Below, piece after piece: positions 42,604 through 52,815 of a stretch of 64,000 bases of DNA. The translations under genes and the position numbers were made by a program. The notes under the pieces are model-generated. The model ran no database searches. It was not told the DNA's origin and saw nothing but the letters and a program-made list of their open reading frames with translations. Position 1 is the stretch's first letter. Each line of letters opens with the position of its first letter. The DNA is from Lentisphaerae bacterium WC36 (lineage in GTDB: Bacteria > Verrucomicrobiota > Lentisphaeria > Victivallales > SZUA-371): assembly GCA_020683205.1 (NCBI GenBank), contig CP085689.1, positions 1,240,001-1,304,000 of the forward strand, written 5' to 3'.

Positions 42604-45600
42604 TTATTTTTCAGAAATTATTTTCACATTAAATTGATTTGAGTTTGCCTTTAATTCTGGAGCATACATTGCTTCAGCTTTTAGAGGTAGAGCTGTGAAT
42701 TTACCTGTTGTTTCAGCTTTAAGTCGATAACTTAATTGAATGCTTTTGCCACGCGGCATTCTTTCAACGAAGAAGCAAACTCGATCAAATCTAAACTCAA
42801 CAAAACTGTTAACATAAAAATTCAAACCAATATTTTGATAACCACTATTTTTCTCTACTGGTTCAAAACCTGCAACTTTGAAATCTTCAAATAATAAATA
42901 TTCATAATCATTTTTTGCAGTAGCATTAATGATTACCATAATTTCGTCGCCTTGTTGCACCATACTATCATTTTTAAGTAACGTAAATTCCTCTTTATCT
43001 TTTTTATTATCAACACGGTAAAACATTCTCTGAACTTTTAATTCTAATCCGCTTTTGCTGATATAAGCTTCTTGTGAAAAATAACTCAAGTAGGCATTAA
43101 AGAAGACATCAGCGTTAGAATCACTATTTTCTAGTTCAATACGAATTTGTGGTTTAGAGCCTTTTTTAAGTTCTTTAGCATTTAAAACAATTTTTGTATT
43201 AGTTGTGAATAAATTTTCCTTAGTGAATTTAAATGTTTCAATTAATTTATTATTGAAAAATACTTTCACTGTTTTATTACTATTTAATTCATCTGTATAA
43301 TTTAAATATTCACAAATTGCATCAATTGCTATTGCTGTATCACGAGTTGAGTTCCAAAATGTACTATTTTTACGATTATTAACTAAGTATTTAACCATTT
43401 TAGATGCTATTTTTATATTATTATTGTTGTCAGAACTAGTTGCTAATAATAGCTTGATGTAATAACTCATTGCTTCAATTTCAGAATTTTGCCAATACCA
43501 ATAAACGTTAAAGGTGTCATCTTCAAGATATGCAGTTTGGTTTTCATTGTCAATCACTAAGTTTTCATCAATCAATTCGCATAATTGAGAACATCTCAGT
43601 GCATATGCACAATCAAATTTTTCATAAATTTTTAATGTTAATGCCAGTAAAATTTTGCCGTAACTGTTTAATCTTTCAATATTTTTATCAGTGATTGCCG
43701 TGTTGATAAAATTGGTGATAAATTTTTTATCTTCAGCATTATTTTTGCTTTGTAAAACATCGTTGTTAATTAGAACATACATAGTATAAATTTCCCTTAG
43801 GCTGACAAAATTTTCAAATTTATCATTAGGAAATTTTTTGCTGTCAGCAATATTTTTGACAACTCGTTTAGTAAAATTATTTTTTAGAGTGTTAAACAGC
43901 CAATTGGCAGCTTGTTCTAATTTTTCTTCAGGGATATCTACTTCGCACATTCTAGCTTTCATTAAACCATCATAGATTAATGCAGTCAAATACAATGAAG
44001 GCTCGCCTCCTTTATGGTTAATGTTAAACCAGCCCCACGCACCATTGTTATTTTGAAAATTCAGCAAACGCTCAACACCTTTTTTAGTCAAAACTTTAAT
44101 TTCATCGGCATCATAAATTGGGTTATTATTTGGATTATATTGTCCAAAAGTATCATTTTTGCTTTGTTTTTCCCATTGTTTGCGGCGTTTTGTACTGTCG
44201 CCTAATTCTTGACTATTAAGGTTATTATTTTCACGTTTTGATGCTAATTGTGTTAAGTCGATGCCTAAACTTTTCATAGTTTGATAAACTGTTACTGTTG
44301 GTAAGAAACGGTTTAACGTTTGCTCTGTACAACCATATGGATATTCTGCTAAATATGGCAGCGCCTCGATAATCGCTCCTGCAACTGTTGGCGAAACATT
44401 AATTGTTAAGCTTTGAGTATTATTTTTAATTTTTTTGGGAATTTCTAAGTCAATAGTCTGAGATTTTTTATTATTTGACAATGTTCCACTAAAAGCAACC
44501 ATTTTATCAGTTCCGTAGACCGTGATTGGTAAACTTAATACTAAACCATCAGAATCAAAATCAGTAGCAGCTTTAAATGTAATTTTTACGGTGCCGCTTT
44601 TTACAGCTTTAATTCGCCAATCTTCAGTCACAGTACTGTTTGCTTTTAATACTGAATTTTGACGTTTTTGAGAATGTTTTGTTAATTTTAGCGCATCGCC
44701 TTCAATATTTATTTCACTTACTACAGAGCCACTTTTTTCTTTATTGAAGTTTTGGATGATTAAGCTTAAATCAGCCTCATCTCCTTCAACTAAGAAACGT
44801 GGGATTATACCTCTAACTTGAAAATCTTTTGCTGTTACAAATGTTGTTTCATTATAGCCAACCTGAACTTCTTTATTAATTGCCCAAACTTTTACTTTCC
44901 AACGACTAAGGTTTTCTGGAGTATTGAATGTTACTTTTGCTACGCCATTTTTATCAGTGACAACTTTATTTTTCCATAATGCTGTATCTGCAAAAAATGA
45001 TCGTACTTTAATATTATTAAGATCAAATTTAGCATTTTGGCTAACTCCAAGGCTTTTAGATTGCATCATTATTTTTGGAGCCGTTGAACTTGCTTCCATA
45101 TCAAAAAATTCATCGTAATCCTGAGACGCTACACCTCTCATCTCTTTTTTTCTATAAACTAATTGACCATTTGCGTGTAAAATGGTATTTTCCCAACGAT
45201 CTATTTCTTGAAAAGGTGCACCATCTTCGTTAAAAAAGTCATAATAGTAATCGCTTACATTATCATAGCGGCTCAAATAATTATAATTAATTCGACCATA
45301 AAAATAATCATAAATAGCACTTTGGTTTTGTTTTGCAATCGCATCAATAGACTCATCATAAACGGCAATTACCAGCTCTCCAGTAACTTTTTTACCAAAT
45401 TTATCAGTCAATTGAACATTAATTTCATTTTCAGCTCCTGGTTTTATAGAATTTTGTTTAAGGCCAATTTTCACATCAAGAAGTTTATCGACAGGAGGGA
45501 CGTACAACTTAATTTCTTTGTGATTGAAACCATCTTCAGGGGTGTATGCAATCGCGGTTAAGTTGGTTTGAGGTTGGCAAAATGACGTAATATTCATTTC

Positions 45601-48600
45601 ATAAATGCCGACACCATTATTCATCGTTACATATGCATTATTAATTAAGTTTGCATTATTTACTAATAATACTTTCTTGATATTTTTATTGTCAGTTGTG
45701 ATAATAATTTTTGCAGTGTCACCAACTTGATATGTTTTCTTCTCGGTGAATAAATTTAAGCGATTGAACTCTGTTATGCTTGTTTTGTTAGCATTATTTT
45801 TATTTTTTCCGATTACCATTACATAAACAATTGAAGAAGTATTTTCGTCAATTTTTTTGAACAAACTAGAATTGTCGTTTTTAAGCTTAAATTCAAAACG
45901 ATAAAGTCCTGCACTATTAACCTTAAATTCTTTTTCTAAACGATTACTCTTTGTTAACTTTACGCTTAAAACAGTTTGTCTTTCAAATTTATTATCTTTG
46001 TTTAATTTACTAACTAGCATTTCTCCAGAGAAATTAAGGTTATTATTATTATTGGTTGCTAAATCTTTAACTTGAGTAGAAATTTTAATCACTTCGCCTG
46101 TAAAATAGATGTTTTTATCAGTCCATGATTTTGCATCAAAAGGTTTTACGAAACTTTTTATTTGACTTGAAGTTGATACTTCTCGCTGTGAACTATCCTT
46201 CATTGTTACATTAATATCATAAATAATATTCAATGGATATTCATTTTTTTCTTCAAAATCCTTAATAATATCAAAGTTGCTGTATGGTACATTCACTATT
46301 AATTTGCCATTGTTATCTAAAGTGCCAATACCTCTAATGGCTTTACCGAGCTTATGGGGTCTTGGATAATATTTGTTGTTTTGTGATAGTTCAATTGAGT
46401 TCCGACAAATGAAATCATAACCATAAAGCCAGCCCCACGGACCAATAGGATACCAATCCTGTTGATAAAGTTTAGGTGTAATAGTATATGCTACTTTAGC
46501 ATTAGCTAATGGTTGACCAGAGTATAATTTTCCTTTAATTGTAAATGAAAAATCAGTTTCAGGTGTAATTAGTGAATTGGGTTGTTCTATCATTACCTCA
46601 TACTCAGGTGCACGATATTCTTCAACAAAAAACTCTAAAGAATTAGTTTTATGTTTTAAACGGTTATTAATACTATAGCAACCAAGTTTTGCATCTTTAG
46701 GAATTACAAAACTGCCTGAATAAGATCCGTATTCATCAGCAAAATAGGCAATTTCTTTGATATCTTCATTTTGTGGATTTTTGATGCTAATAAAATAGCG
46801 CTGCCCTTTCGCAAAAATTAATTTTTTTGAATTACCATTGGTTTGTTCTTTAAAGCTAATAATTTTGAAAAAGACAGTATCATTAGGCCTGTAAACACTT
46901 CTATCAGTAATTATGTATGAATAATTAAGGTGCGAATTAGATTGGTTATATAAATAAATTGAATTAATAAAAGCAATTTTTTTATCCTTTGATACTACTT
47001 TCACTGAAGTTCTTTCATTGATATTATAATCTAAGTTTAGAATCCCACTAGTAGTAGAAAAATGAGTCTTTTTGCCATTTTTATAATTAATAATGTAGCC
47101 TGAGAATTCTTTAACGATTTGTTTATTAAGTGGATTAATTGCTGTAATGACAATGTTTGAACTACTTGAGCTATTTAAAACCGTAACCGCTAACTCATTA
47201 ATAACAATTGGAATGTAAACTTTATTTTTGCCGTCAAAACTTGCTTCAATTAAATATTTTCCAGCACGTTGATTGTCGATATAATCTCCCATGGATAAAG
47301 TTAATTTTTTATCGTTGTGGTAAAGTTTATCTTCTGTAGATAAAGTTATTTTTTTAGTGAAAGAAGTGATTTGTTTTGCTTTTTTAAATAATTCTTTACT
47401 TCGAACTTTCTTTTGGATAACATAACTATCAAGCCAACTTGAATTTGAAAAATCAAAAATTTTAATAGCAACTTTTTCTGCATTGCGAGTTGTTAAATTA
47501 ACAGTTAATTTCTGTCCAGTAACAAATGTTTTTGTGTTAGTAAAAGAGCCATTTTCTGCGAGAATTTGTTTAGCACAATTGGTAGTTTCTTTATCTTTTC
47601 CTAATGAGTAATACTTAGCAGCCTTGTCGTATCGTTGACGGTACTGAAGAGTTTCTCCTAAAATAAATGCAGTGCGCGCTGTCAATGACTTATTAAGTTT
47701 ATTGGTTTCTTTATTGATTAATAAATCTTTTAAAATTGCAATATAGTTATAGTTGTTAGGTAGTGATATTTTTTTAATATGTGTTTTTCCTTCAATACCG
47801 TAAACTTTTAAAATTTCATTATCTTTTAATTTTGCAAACAACCTGTTTTTAGCTAATGTCGCAATTTTTTTATTAATTTTTGAATTGTGATGCTTTAAAT
47901 TACGAAGACCAAATTTTACAATTAGCGCATTTGCATAATTTAATAAAACTTCGTGGAAATTATTTTTGGTTGCTAACGAAACTAAAAATTGAATTCTCTC
48001 ACCATCATTTTTTGCAGCTTTGAAACTATTAGGAATTGAGTAAAATTTAAAATTCCCTAAATCTTTGTTAGGCGTTTTTTGAACAAAAATTTCGACTTTA
48101 TTTTTAAAATTGTGTTGAGTTGCTAAATAAACATTAAATAGTGTTGTGATGTATGCACTATTTTTTTCAGTTTCATTATTATAATAAGGTAGCAAAATGC
48201 TTAAGGCTTTTTTATAATCATGATCATTATTGTGTACATATTTTGCTTTTGAGCGTAAAATTTTATCTCTGAACCAAACTCCACGCAGAAATACGCCATC
48301 AATAATATGTCCATTGCTACTAGTATTAAGGTAGCTGTTAGCAATTTCAATTTTTAACTCTAAAAAATTTTCGTTGTTATGGTTTGTGAGAATGGTGTTG
48401 TTAATAGTATCAAACAGAAAAATTTTATTTTTTCGGTGTAAATATTTTAATAACTCTTGATAATTTTTAATTTTTTTGTTAACATTAATATCAGAGCGAT
48501 TAACTTTATTAAAATATTTTTTTAAATTTTTATCGCGCGCGAATTGCTTGTTTAGATCTAAACTATAATTTTCAAGGGAATCATGTGCATTACGTTGAAT

Positions 48601-48717
48601 TGAACTGTTGCTAGGCATAATTTTTATAGCATGAGTCGTAAAACATGCTGTAATTGCAATAGTAACTGCAATGATCAATGTAGCATATTTACGCTGTTTA
48701 AGAGGTCGAAAAAGCAT
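42604..48717 (-). CDS. Bacterial alpha-2-macroglobulin family protein with intact thioester
   Basis: 2037 residues. N-terminal signal with possible lipobox ITAC (C25). Order: helical repeats (~50-380), MG domains (YRPNDTVFFKI, FFVEEYRAPEYEV), bait region ~1150-1200 with EIDRWENTILHANGQ, A2M core WKVKVWAINKE, GYNETTFVTAKDFQVRGIIPRFL, and the thioester motif PYGCTEQTLNRFLP (C1463 with Gln two residues after Glu), followed by an (alpha/alpha) TED domain. Traps attacking proteases by covalent capture in the periplasm; bacterial relatives often pair with penicillin-binding protein 1C, which is absent here. Confidence 0.94.
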   Translation of the reverse strand: MLFRPLKQRKYATLIIAVTIAITACFTTHAIKIMPSNSSIQRNAHDSLENYSLDLNKQFARDKNLKKYFNKVNRSDINVNKKIKNYQELLKYLHRKNKIFLFDTINNTILTNHNNENFLELKIEIANSYLNTSSNGHIIDGVFLRGVWFRDKILRSKAKYVHNNDHDYKKALSILLPYYNNETEKNSAYITTLFNVYLATQHNFKNKVEIFVQKTPNKDLGNFKFYSIPNSFKAAKNDGERIQFLVSLATKNNFHEVLLNYANALIVKFGLRNLKHHNSKINKKIATLAKNRLFAKLKDNEILKVYGIEGKTHIKKISLPNNYNYIAILKDLLINKETNKLNKSLTARTAFILGETLQYRQRYDKAAKYYSLGKDKETTNCAKQILAENGSFTNTKTFVTGQKLTVNLTTRNAEKVAIKIFDFSNSSWLDSYVIQKKVRSKELFKKAKQITSFTKKITLSTEDKLYHNDKKLTLSMGDYIDNQRAGKYLIEASFDGKNKVYIPIVINELAVTVLNSSSSSNIVITAINPLNKQIVKEFSGYIINYKNGKKTHFSTTSGILNLDYNINERTSVKVVSKDKKIAFINSIYLYNQSNSHLNYSYIITDRSVYRPNDTVFFKIISFKEQTNGNSKKLIFAKGQRYFISIKNPQNEDIKEIAYFADEYGSYSGSFVIPKDAKLGCYSINNRLKHKTNSLEFFVEEYRAPEYEVMIEQPNSLITPETDFSFTIKGKLYSGQPLANAKVAYTITPKLYQQDWYPIGPWGWLYGYDFICRNSIELSQNNKYYPRPHKLGKAIRGIGTLDNNGKLIVNVPYSNFDIIKDFEEKNEYPLNIIYDINVTMKDSSQREVSTSSQIKSFVKPFDAKSWTDKNIYFTGEVIKISTQVKDLATNNNNNLNFSGEMLVSKLNKDNKFERQTVLSVKLTKSNRLEKEFKVNSAGLYRFEFKLKNDNSSLFKKIDENTSSIVYVMVIGKNKNNANKTSITEFNRLNLFTEKKTYQVGDTAKIIITTDNKNIKKVLLVNNANLINNAYVTMNNGVGIYEMNITSFCQPQTNLTAIAYTPEDGFNHKEIKLYVPPVDKLLDVKIGLKQNSIKPGAENEINVQLTDKFGKKVTGELVIAVYDESIDAIAKQNQSAIYDYFYGRINYNYLSRYDNVSDYYYDFFNEDGAPFQEIDRWENTILHANGQLVYRKKEMRGVASQDYDEFFDMEASSTAPKIMMQSKSLGVSQNAKFDLNNIKVRSFFADTALWKNKVVTDKNGVAKVTFNTPENLSRWKVKVWAINKEVQVGYNETTFVTAKDFQVRGIIPRFLVEGDEADLSLIIQNFNKEKSGSVVSEINIEGDALKLTKHSQKRQNSVLKANSTVTEDWRIKAVKSGTVKITFKAATDFDSDGLVLSLPITVYGTDKMVAFSGTLSNNKKSQTIDLEIPKKIKNNTQSLTINVSPTVAGAIIEALPYLAEYPYGCTEQTLNRFLPTVTVYQTMKSLGIDLTQLASKRENNNLNSQELGDSTKRRKQWEKQSKNDTFGQYNPNNNPIYDADEIKVLTKKGVERLLNFQNNNGAWGWFNINHKGGEPSLYLTALIYDGLMKARMCEVDIPEEKLEQAANWLFNTLKNNFTKRVVKNIADSKKFPNDKFENFVSLREIYTMYVLINNDVLQSKNNAEDKKFITNFINTAITDKNIERLNSYGKILLALTLKIYEKFDCAYALRCSQLCELIDENLVIDNENQTAYLEDDTFNVYWYWQNSEIEAMSYYIKLLLATSSDNNNNIKIASKMVKYLVNNRKNSTFWNSTRDTAIAIDAICEYLNYTDELNSNKTVKVFFNNKLIETFKFTKENLFTTNTKIVLNAKELKKGSKPQIRIELENSDSNADVFFNAYLSYFSQEAYISKSGLELKVQRMFYRVDNKKDKEEFTLLKNDSMVQQGDEIMVIINATAKNDYEYLLFEDFKVAGFEPVEKNSGYQNIGLNFYVNSFVEFRFDRVCFFVERMPRGKSIQLSYRLKAETTGKFTALPLKAEAMYAPELKANSNQFNVKIISEK

Positions 48718-48968
48718 TGTTTAGCTCCTTGTTTATTTGATGAAATATTCATGTTTTAATTTAAAATAACTATTGTTATTAGATAAGTCGAGAATATTCT
48801 AAAAAAATTAGCAAAAAATGTAAAAATATATATAAATTTTACAAAATAGTGATATATTAATTTGTGAGTATTTAGAATATTGGCTTTTGCGAGCAATAAA
48901 AATGTAATATAAGAAAAAATTAATGCGATTTAATATTAAGCTAATTTGGAATCCTGGAGGTTTATTAT

Positions 48969-50591
48969 ATGTCAAAATTTTTTAGTTTATTGAGTTTATT
49001 TTTGGTAGCGACATCATTTGCAACGAATTCTTATGCAGTTGATAGTCGAGTATCTAATGGTAAGTTTGAACCTAAGGAAGTAGTAAAAGAATTAAATCCA
49101 TATGTTAGTTTTCGCTATGAAATCTCTGATTTTGTAGGTTGGAGTGATAAAAACCTGCAAAATTGGCTATCTGCCGACCAATTTAAAGTCAATTTACTAT
49201 ATTCATCAATTTACAGTAAAAATGACAAATTAGCTCGATATCTATTAAATCGAGGATTAAACCCATTTGCTTTAAACTCAAAAAGTAGTGTCTATAATTA
49301 TTTCAATGCATTAGGCTATGCTACTGTAATGTGTCAAGAAAATGATGTAAATTTACAAGATGCAGTTGAGTCCATGATTTATGATGCTGCTAAGTATTCA
49401 AAGGATGAAGTGCGTAAAGGGCTTGCTGTAGCATTATGGATGACAATTGATAGCGGTAATGACAAAATGACAAAATATTTGTCAGAACGTGGTGCACAAA
49501 GTCCAATTGATAAAGAAATCATGGTGGTTTATGTTAATGCTATTAGAAATGGAGATTTGGACAAATTAACTAAGGCAATAGAATATCAAACTGATAATAA
49601 GAAGAAACAGTTATTAAAAGATTCGTTATATGCTGCGGCATTGTGGTATGAAAATATTTTTGGGCCAAATGAAAAAATAACAATCTCACGAAAGCTTAAA
49701 AATTTAGGAGCTAAAGAAAGTTTTTATAGTTATTTAACAAAGCCACGTGATAATGGAGTTAGTGATGATTATGTTGTAAAAAAGCTTTCGAAAATGTTAT
49801 TGAATTTAACTCCAGAAAAAAAACAGGTTAACATGCTTGAAGCTTTTGGTTTTGATCCAGTAGTTTGGTCTTTGAGTAGCAAGGATAGTACAAAGGTTGG
49901 AGTTGTTAAAGAATTAACTTCTAGTGATTTTTCAGAAATGTTTAATGTTGCAATTTGTGGAGAAAAATTTACTCCAAGTTCGTTGATTATTAGAAGTTGT
50001 GCAGAAAAAGTTTCTAATAAGGATGAAATTTCTAGTAATGAAGCAATCTTGTTTAGCTACTTGAAGGAAAATGGCGCTATAATGTTGCTAACTCCAGTTC
50101 AAGCTATGAAGTATAAGGAAATTGCAATGAAAAATGATAGTGCTGAGTTATTGGCTATGATTACAAATTGTAAAATTAAGTTATCTAATAGTGAAGTTGT
50201 AATTCAGAGTAAAATTTTGGCAGATTGGTTTTTAGAATCTATTTTGTTAAAGAAAAATAAAATTGCAAAAATGTTATTAAAGAAAGAGTTGCCAATAGAA
50301 GAAAAAATGAATGTAAGTGTTATGTTTCCTCAGCAAGGGGGGAATCATCCGCTAAGAGCTACAGTTGGTTATTTAAATATAGAATTTGCTAAATATTTAA
50401 TTGCTGAAGGTTATGCTTTAAATTTAGATAAACGTGATATTCTTGAATTTATCCAGTTTATGGGAATTGTAGCGAAAACTTCTAAAAGTGATGACGCAAT
50501 GAAGATGCTTGATGTGTTGAAAATGTATTTGAAACAATTGGAAGATTTGGAAAAACAAGAGGCGGCAAAAAATAAATTTAGGCCTTTTTAA
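48969..50591 (+). CDS. Exported ankyrin-like helical repeat protein
   Basis: 540 residues, signal peptide 1-23 (ends SYA|V). The mature part is helical with ankyrin-like pairs: NDKLARYLLNRGLNPFALN (~85-103), NDKMTKYLSERGAQSP, NKIAKMLLKKELP and NIEFAKYLIAEGYALNL. These are the 'A..LL..G' half-repeats, widely spaced. Periplasmic protein-protein interaction role likely; partner unknown. GGAGG ribosome binding site. Divergent from the alpha-2-macroglobulin gene. Confidence 0.7.
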   Translation: MSKFFSLLSLFLVATSFATNSYAVDSRVSNGKFEPKEVVKELNPYVSFRYEISDFVGWSDKNLQNWLSADQFKVNLLYSSIYSKNDKLARYLLNRGLNPFALNSKSSVYNYFNALGYATVMCQENDVNLQDAVESMIYDAAKYSKDEVRKGLAVALWMTIDSGNDKMTKYLSERGAQSPIDKEIMVVYVNAIRNGDLDKLTKAIEYQTDNKKKQLLKDSLYAAALWYENIFGPNEKITISRKLKNLGAKESFYSYLTKPRDNGVSDDYVVKKLSKMLLNLTPEKKQVNMLEAFGFDPVVWSLSSKDSTKVGVVKELTSSDFSEMFNVAICGEKFTPSSLIIRSCAEKVSNKDEISSNEAILFSYLKENGAIMLLTPVQAMKYKEIAMKNDSAELLAMITNCKIKLSNSEVVIQSKILADWFLESILLKKNKIAKMLLKKELPIEEKMNVSVMFPQQGGNHPLRATVGYLNIEFAKYLIAEGYALNLDKRDILEFIQFMGIVAKTSKSDDAMKMLDVLKMYLKQLEDLEKQEAAKNKFRPF

Positions 50592-50622
50592 GAAAAATAA
50601 TTGATTTTAATAAATTTTATAA

Positions 50623-50656
50623 AACACTTTTGCATTTCTTGTGAAAGTGTTTTTTG
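50623..50656 (+). terminator. Terminator of the ankyrin-like gene
   Basis: AACACTTT / AAAGTGTT stem followed by T-run, 31 bases past the stop. Confidence 0.8.
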
Positions 50657-50695
50657 ATATAAGGGTGGTTTACAAAAAATAAAATTGTAATTAAT

Positions 50696-50731
50696 AAAAA
50701 AGGTTAAGCTAATTTTATAGCTTAACCCTTT
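50696..50731 (-). terminator. Terminator of the lpxC operon
   Basis: GGTTAAGCTA / TAGCTTAACC, perfect 10-bp stem, 6-base loop, with T-run on the minus strand. Confidence 0.88.
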
Positions 50732-50755
50732 TGAAATATTTTGCAGTTATTTTTA

Positions 50756-51679
50756 CTACTGTTCCATAATTGCAAACATAATAGAAACGTCAGCAATTAA
50801 TTCATCTTCTACATATATTTTGCCTTGGCCTTTACCAAAACGTGATTTGACTGGAGGCATTACAACTTTGCATACTAATTGATCGCCAGGAAATGCTGGG
50901 CGTAGAAATTCAGCTTTATCAATCCCCATGAAGAATGCTAATTTGCCGCGATGCTTTTCATCTTGAAGGACAAATGTGCAACCAGCTTGCGCGACGATTT
51001 CTGCCTGTAAAGATTCAGGTAATACCCCTTCGCCATAGCAATGCCCGCTGAAAAACTCTTCGCCAATAGTTAAGTTCTTTGTAGCAATAATTAAATCGTC
51101 TTCAGTGGTTGTTACTAAATTATCAACTAATAAGAATGGATAACGATGCGGGATTACGCCTTTGATACCTTCAGTGTCAAGCATGATTTGATCATTTTTA
51201 TCATACTCATTAAATAATGTTGGCATTCCAGGTTGGAAACTTTCTAGTTCTCGCACTGCTAGAGTTAAATTAGCTTGGCAAGTTACTCCTTGAGAATTTG
51301 CTGTAGCGCATTTTAATTTTGCTTCATTATTTTCAAATGAAAGCAGTTCAACAGTGACTTTTACGCGATCGCCTGGATTGTTAGGTTTGCGGAACTTAAC
51401 TTTTTCCATTTTTTTAATATAAATATTTAATGTATTTGTTTCATCTAGTTTTTGGCAAACTAAAAGTTGAGCTAACTGCTTCATTGCTTCAACTTGTAAA
51501 ACGCCAGGCATAATTGGGTGGTCTGGAAAATGACCCTGAAAATAAAGTTCGTTTGCGCTTAGATTTTTAAGCCCTACTGCATTATTCTCATCTTCAATCA
51601 TTGCACGATCAAGCATGAGCATTGGATAATCAATACCTAAAACTTCTTGTAATTCATCTGCATAAAAAACTTCTGCCAT
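50756..51679 (-). CDS. Tandem FabZ-like hotdog protein (3-hydroxyacyl-ACP dehydratase)
   Basis: 307 residues, two hotdog domains. Domain 1 (~1-145): GHFPDHPIMPGVLQVEA, with the FabZ His/Glu pair H50 and E64. Domain 2 (~172-307): VIPHRYPFLLVD as in FabZ N-termini, then SGHCYGEGVLPESLQAEI, with H213 and E227 but the HFPxxPxxPG loop changed to HCYGEGVLPE. So one standard and one altered active site. Likely dehydratase for fatty acid and lipid A acyl chains. 47 bases downstream of lpxC on the same strand; Bacteroidota fuse LpxC to FabZ, so the linkage is meaningful. Confidence 0.83.
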   Translation of the reverse strand: MAEVFYADELQEVLGIDYPMLMLDRAMIEDENNAVGLKNLSANELYFQGHFPDHPIMPGVLQVEAMKQLAQLLVCQKLDETNTLNIYIKKMEKVKFRKPNNPGDRVKVTVELLSFENNEAKLKCATANSQGVTCQANLTLAVRELESFQPGMPTLFNEYDKNDQIMLDTEGIKGVIPHRYPFLLVDNLVTTTEDDLIIATKNLTIGEEFFSGHCYGEGVLPESLQAEIVAQAGCTFVLQDEKHRGKLAFFMGIDKAEFLRPAFPGDQLVCKVVMPPVKSRFGKGQGKIYVEDELIADVSIMFAIMEQ

Positions 51680-51725
51680 AATTTGAAATTCCTACTGTTT
51701 ATTTTTGTTATATAATTGTAATTTT

Positions 51726-52559
51726 TTAACTATATTGTTTCATAATTAACTGCGCTAATTGCACATTTGTTGGATGTCCTGGTTTGATGGCAATAATATG
51801 AGCATTAACTCGGCAACCACATAGATACAGGTCTCCAACTAAGTCTAAAACTTTATGACGCACAATCTCGTTATGAAATCTTAATGACTCTTTGCAAACA
51901 ATTGCCCCATTGTGAATAATTGCCGCATTATCAAGACTGCCACCTTGACATAGTCCCATTTGTAAAAGCATTCCTAAATCTTTATATTCAACGAAAGTTC
52001 TTGCAGAGCAGACTTCATTCTCAAAACTTTCTGTATCAATAACAATGTCCATGTATTGTGTGCCGAAATCTTTGCTGTTAAAATCGGTAACACAATCAAT
52101 TCTTAGTTCATCCGCTGGTCGACAAAACATTTTTGTGCCGTTGTACTCAAAAAAGATTGGTTCTCTTGGAGAAATATATTGTGCTTCTGCATCTTGAACT
52201 ATTGTTCCAGCATCTTTAATCGCTGTAAAATATTCTAGGGCGCTGCCATCGCTAATTGGTGGTTCCATGCCATCCATTTCAATGATAGCATTATCAATAT
52301 TTAATGCGTGAAGTGGAGCCATGACATGCTCAACTGTATAAACTTTGCCTTCTCCACTAGCTAAAGTTGTACCACGTCTAACGTCAACTACATTGGTCGC
52401 AATTGCTTTAACTTCTGGTGCTCCTGGCAAATCAATTCTTTTAAAGATTATTCCGGTGTTTTCTGGAGCTGATTTAATTGTTAATGATGCACGCGCTCCA
52501 GTATGTAGCGCTATTCCAGAAAATGACACTTCTGATTTAATTGTCTGTTGTTTATTCAT
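51726..52559 (-). CDS. lpxC: UDP-3-O-acyl-N-acetylglucosamine deacetylase
   Basis: 277 residues. Committed step of lipid A synthesis. FSGIALHTG (13-21), TVEHVMAPLHALNIDNA with zinc ligand H78, EVCSARTFV, the HNEIVRHKVLDLVGD stretch with H235 and D239, and GHPTN with H262 as general acid. Full zinc site present. Cytoplasmic. First gene of the lpxC/FabZ-like operon. Its presence shows an LPS-making outer membrane. Confidence 0.95.
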   Translation of the reverse strand: MNKQQTIKSEVSFSGIALHTGARASLTIKSAPENTGIIFKRIDLPGAPEVKAIATNVVDVRRGTTLASGEGKVYTVEHVMAPLHALNIDNAIIEMDGMEPPISDGSALEYFTAIKDAGTIVQDAEAQYISPREPIFFEYNGTKMFCRPADELRIDCVTDFNSKDFGTQYMDIVIDTESFENEVCSARTFVEYKDLGMLLQMGLCQGGSLDNAAIIHNGAIVCKESLRFHNEIVRHKVLDLVGDLYLCGCRVNAHIIAIKPGHPTNVQLAQLIMKQYS

Positions 52560-52815
52560 ATTTTATTTTGATTATTCTTAAATTTATTGATATTATTTAT
52601 ATTTAATATATTGTAATTACAGGTACATTAATTTAAGCAGTTTGTATTCTGTATTTTCACTTACGGTAATAATTATACTTCTGAATTTATACAAAGCCTC
52701 TTGGTGTTCAAGTTTTGAAAATTACAAATAATTTAAATTGCCGTATTTATTAATGTAAATTAAAAAATAGATTTTACTAATAAAAAAAACAACATATATA
52801 GAAATTAATTAACGA

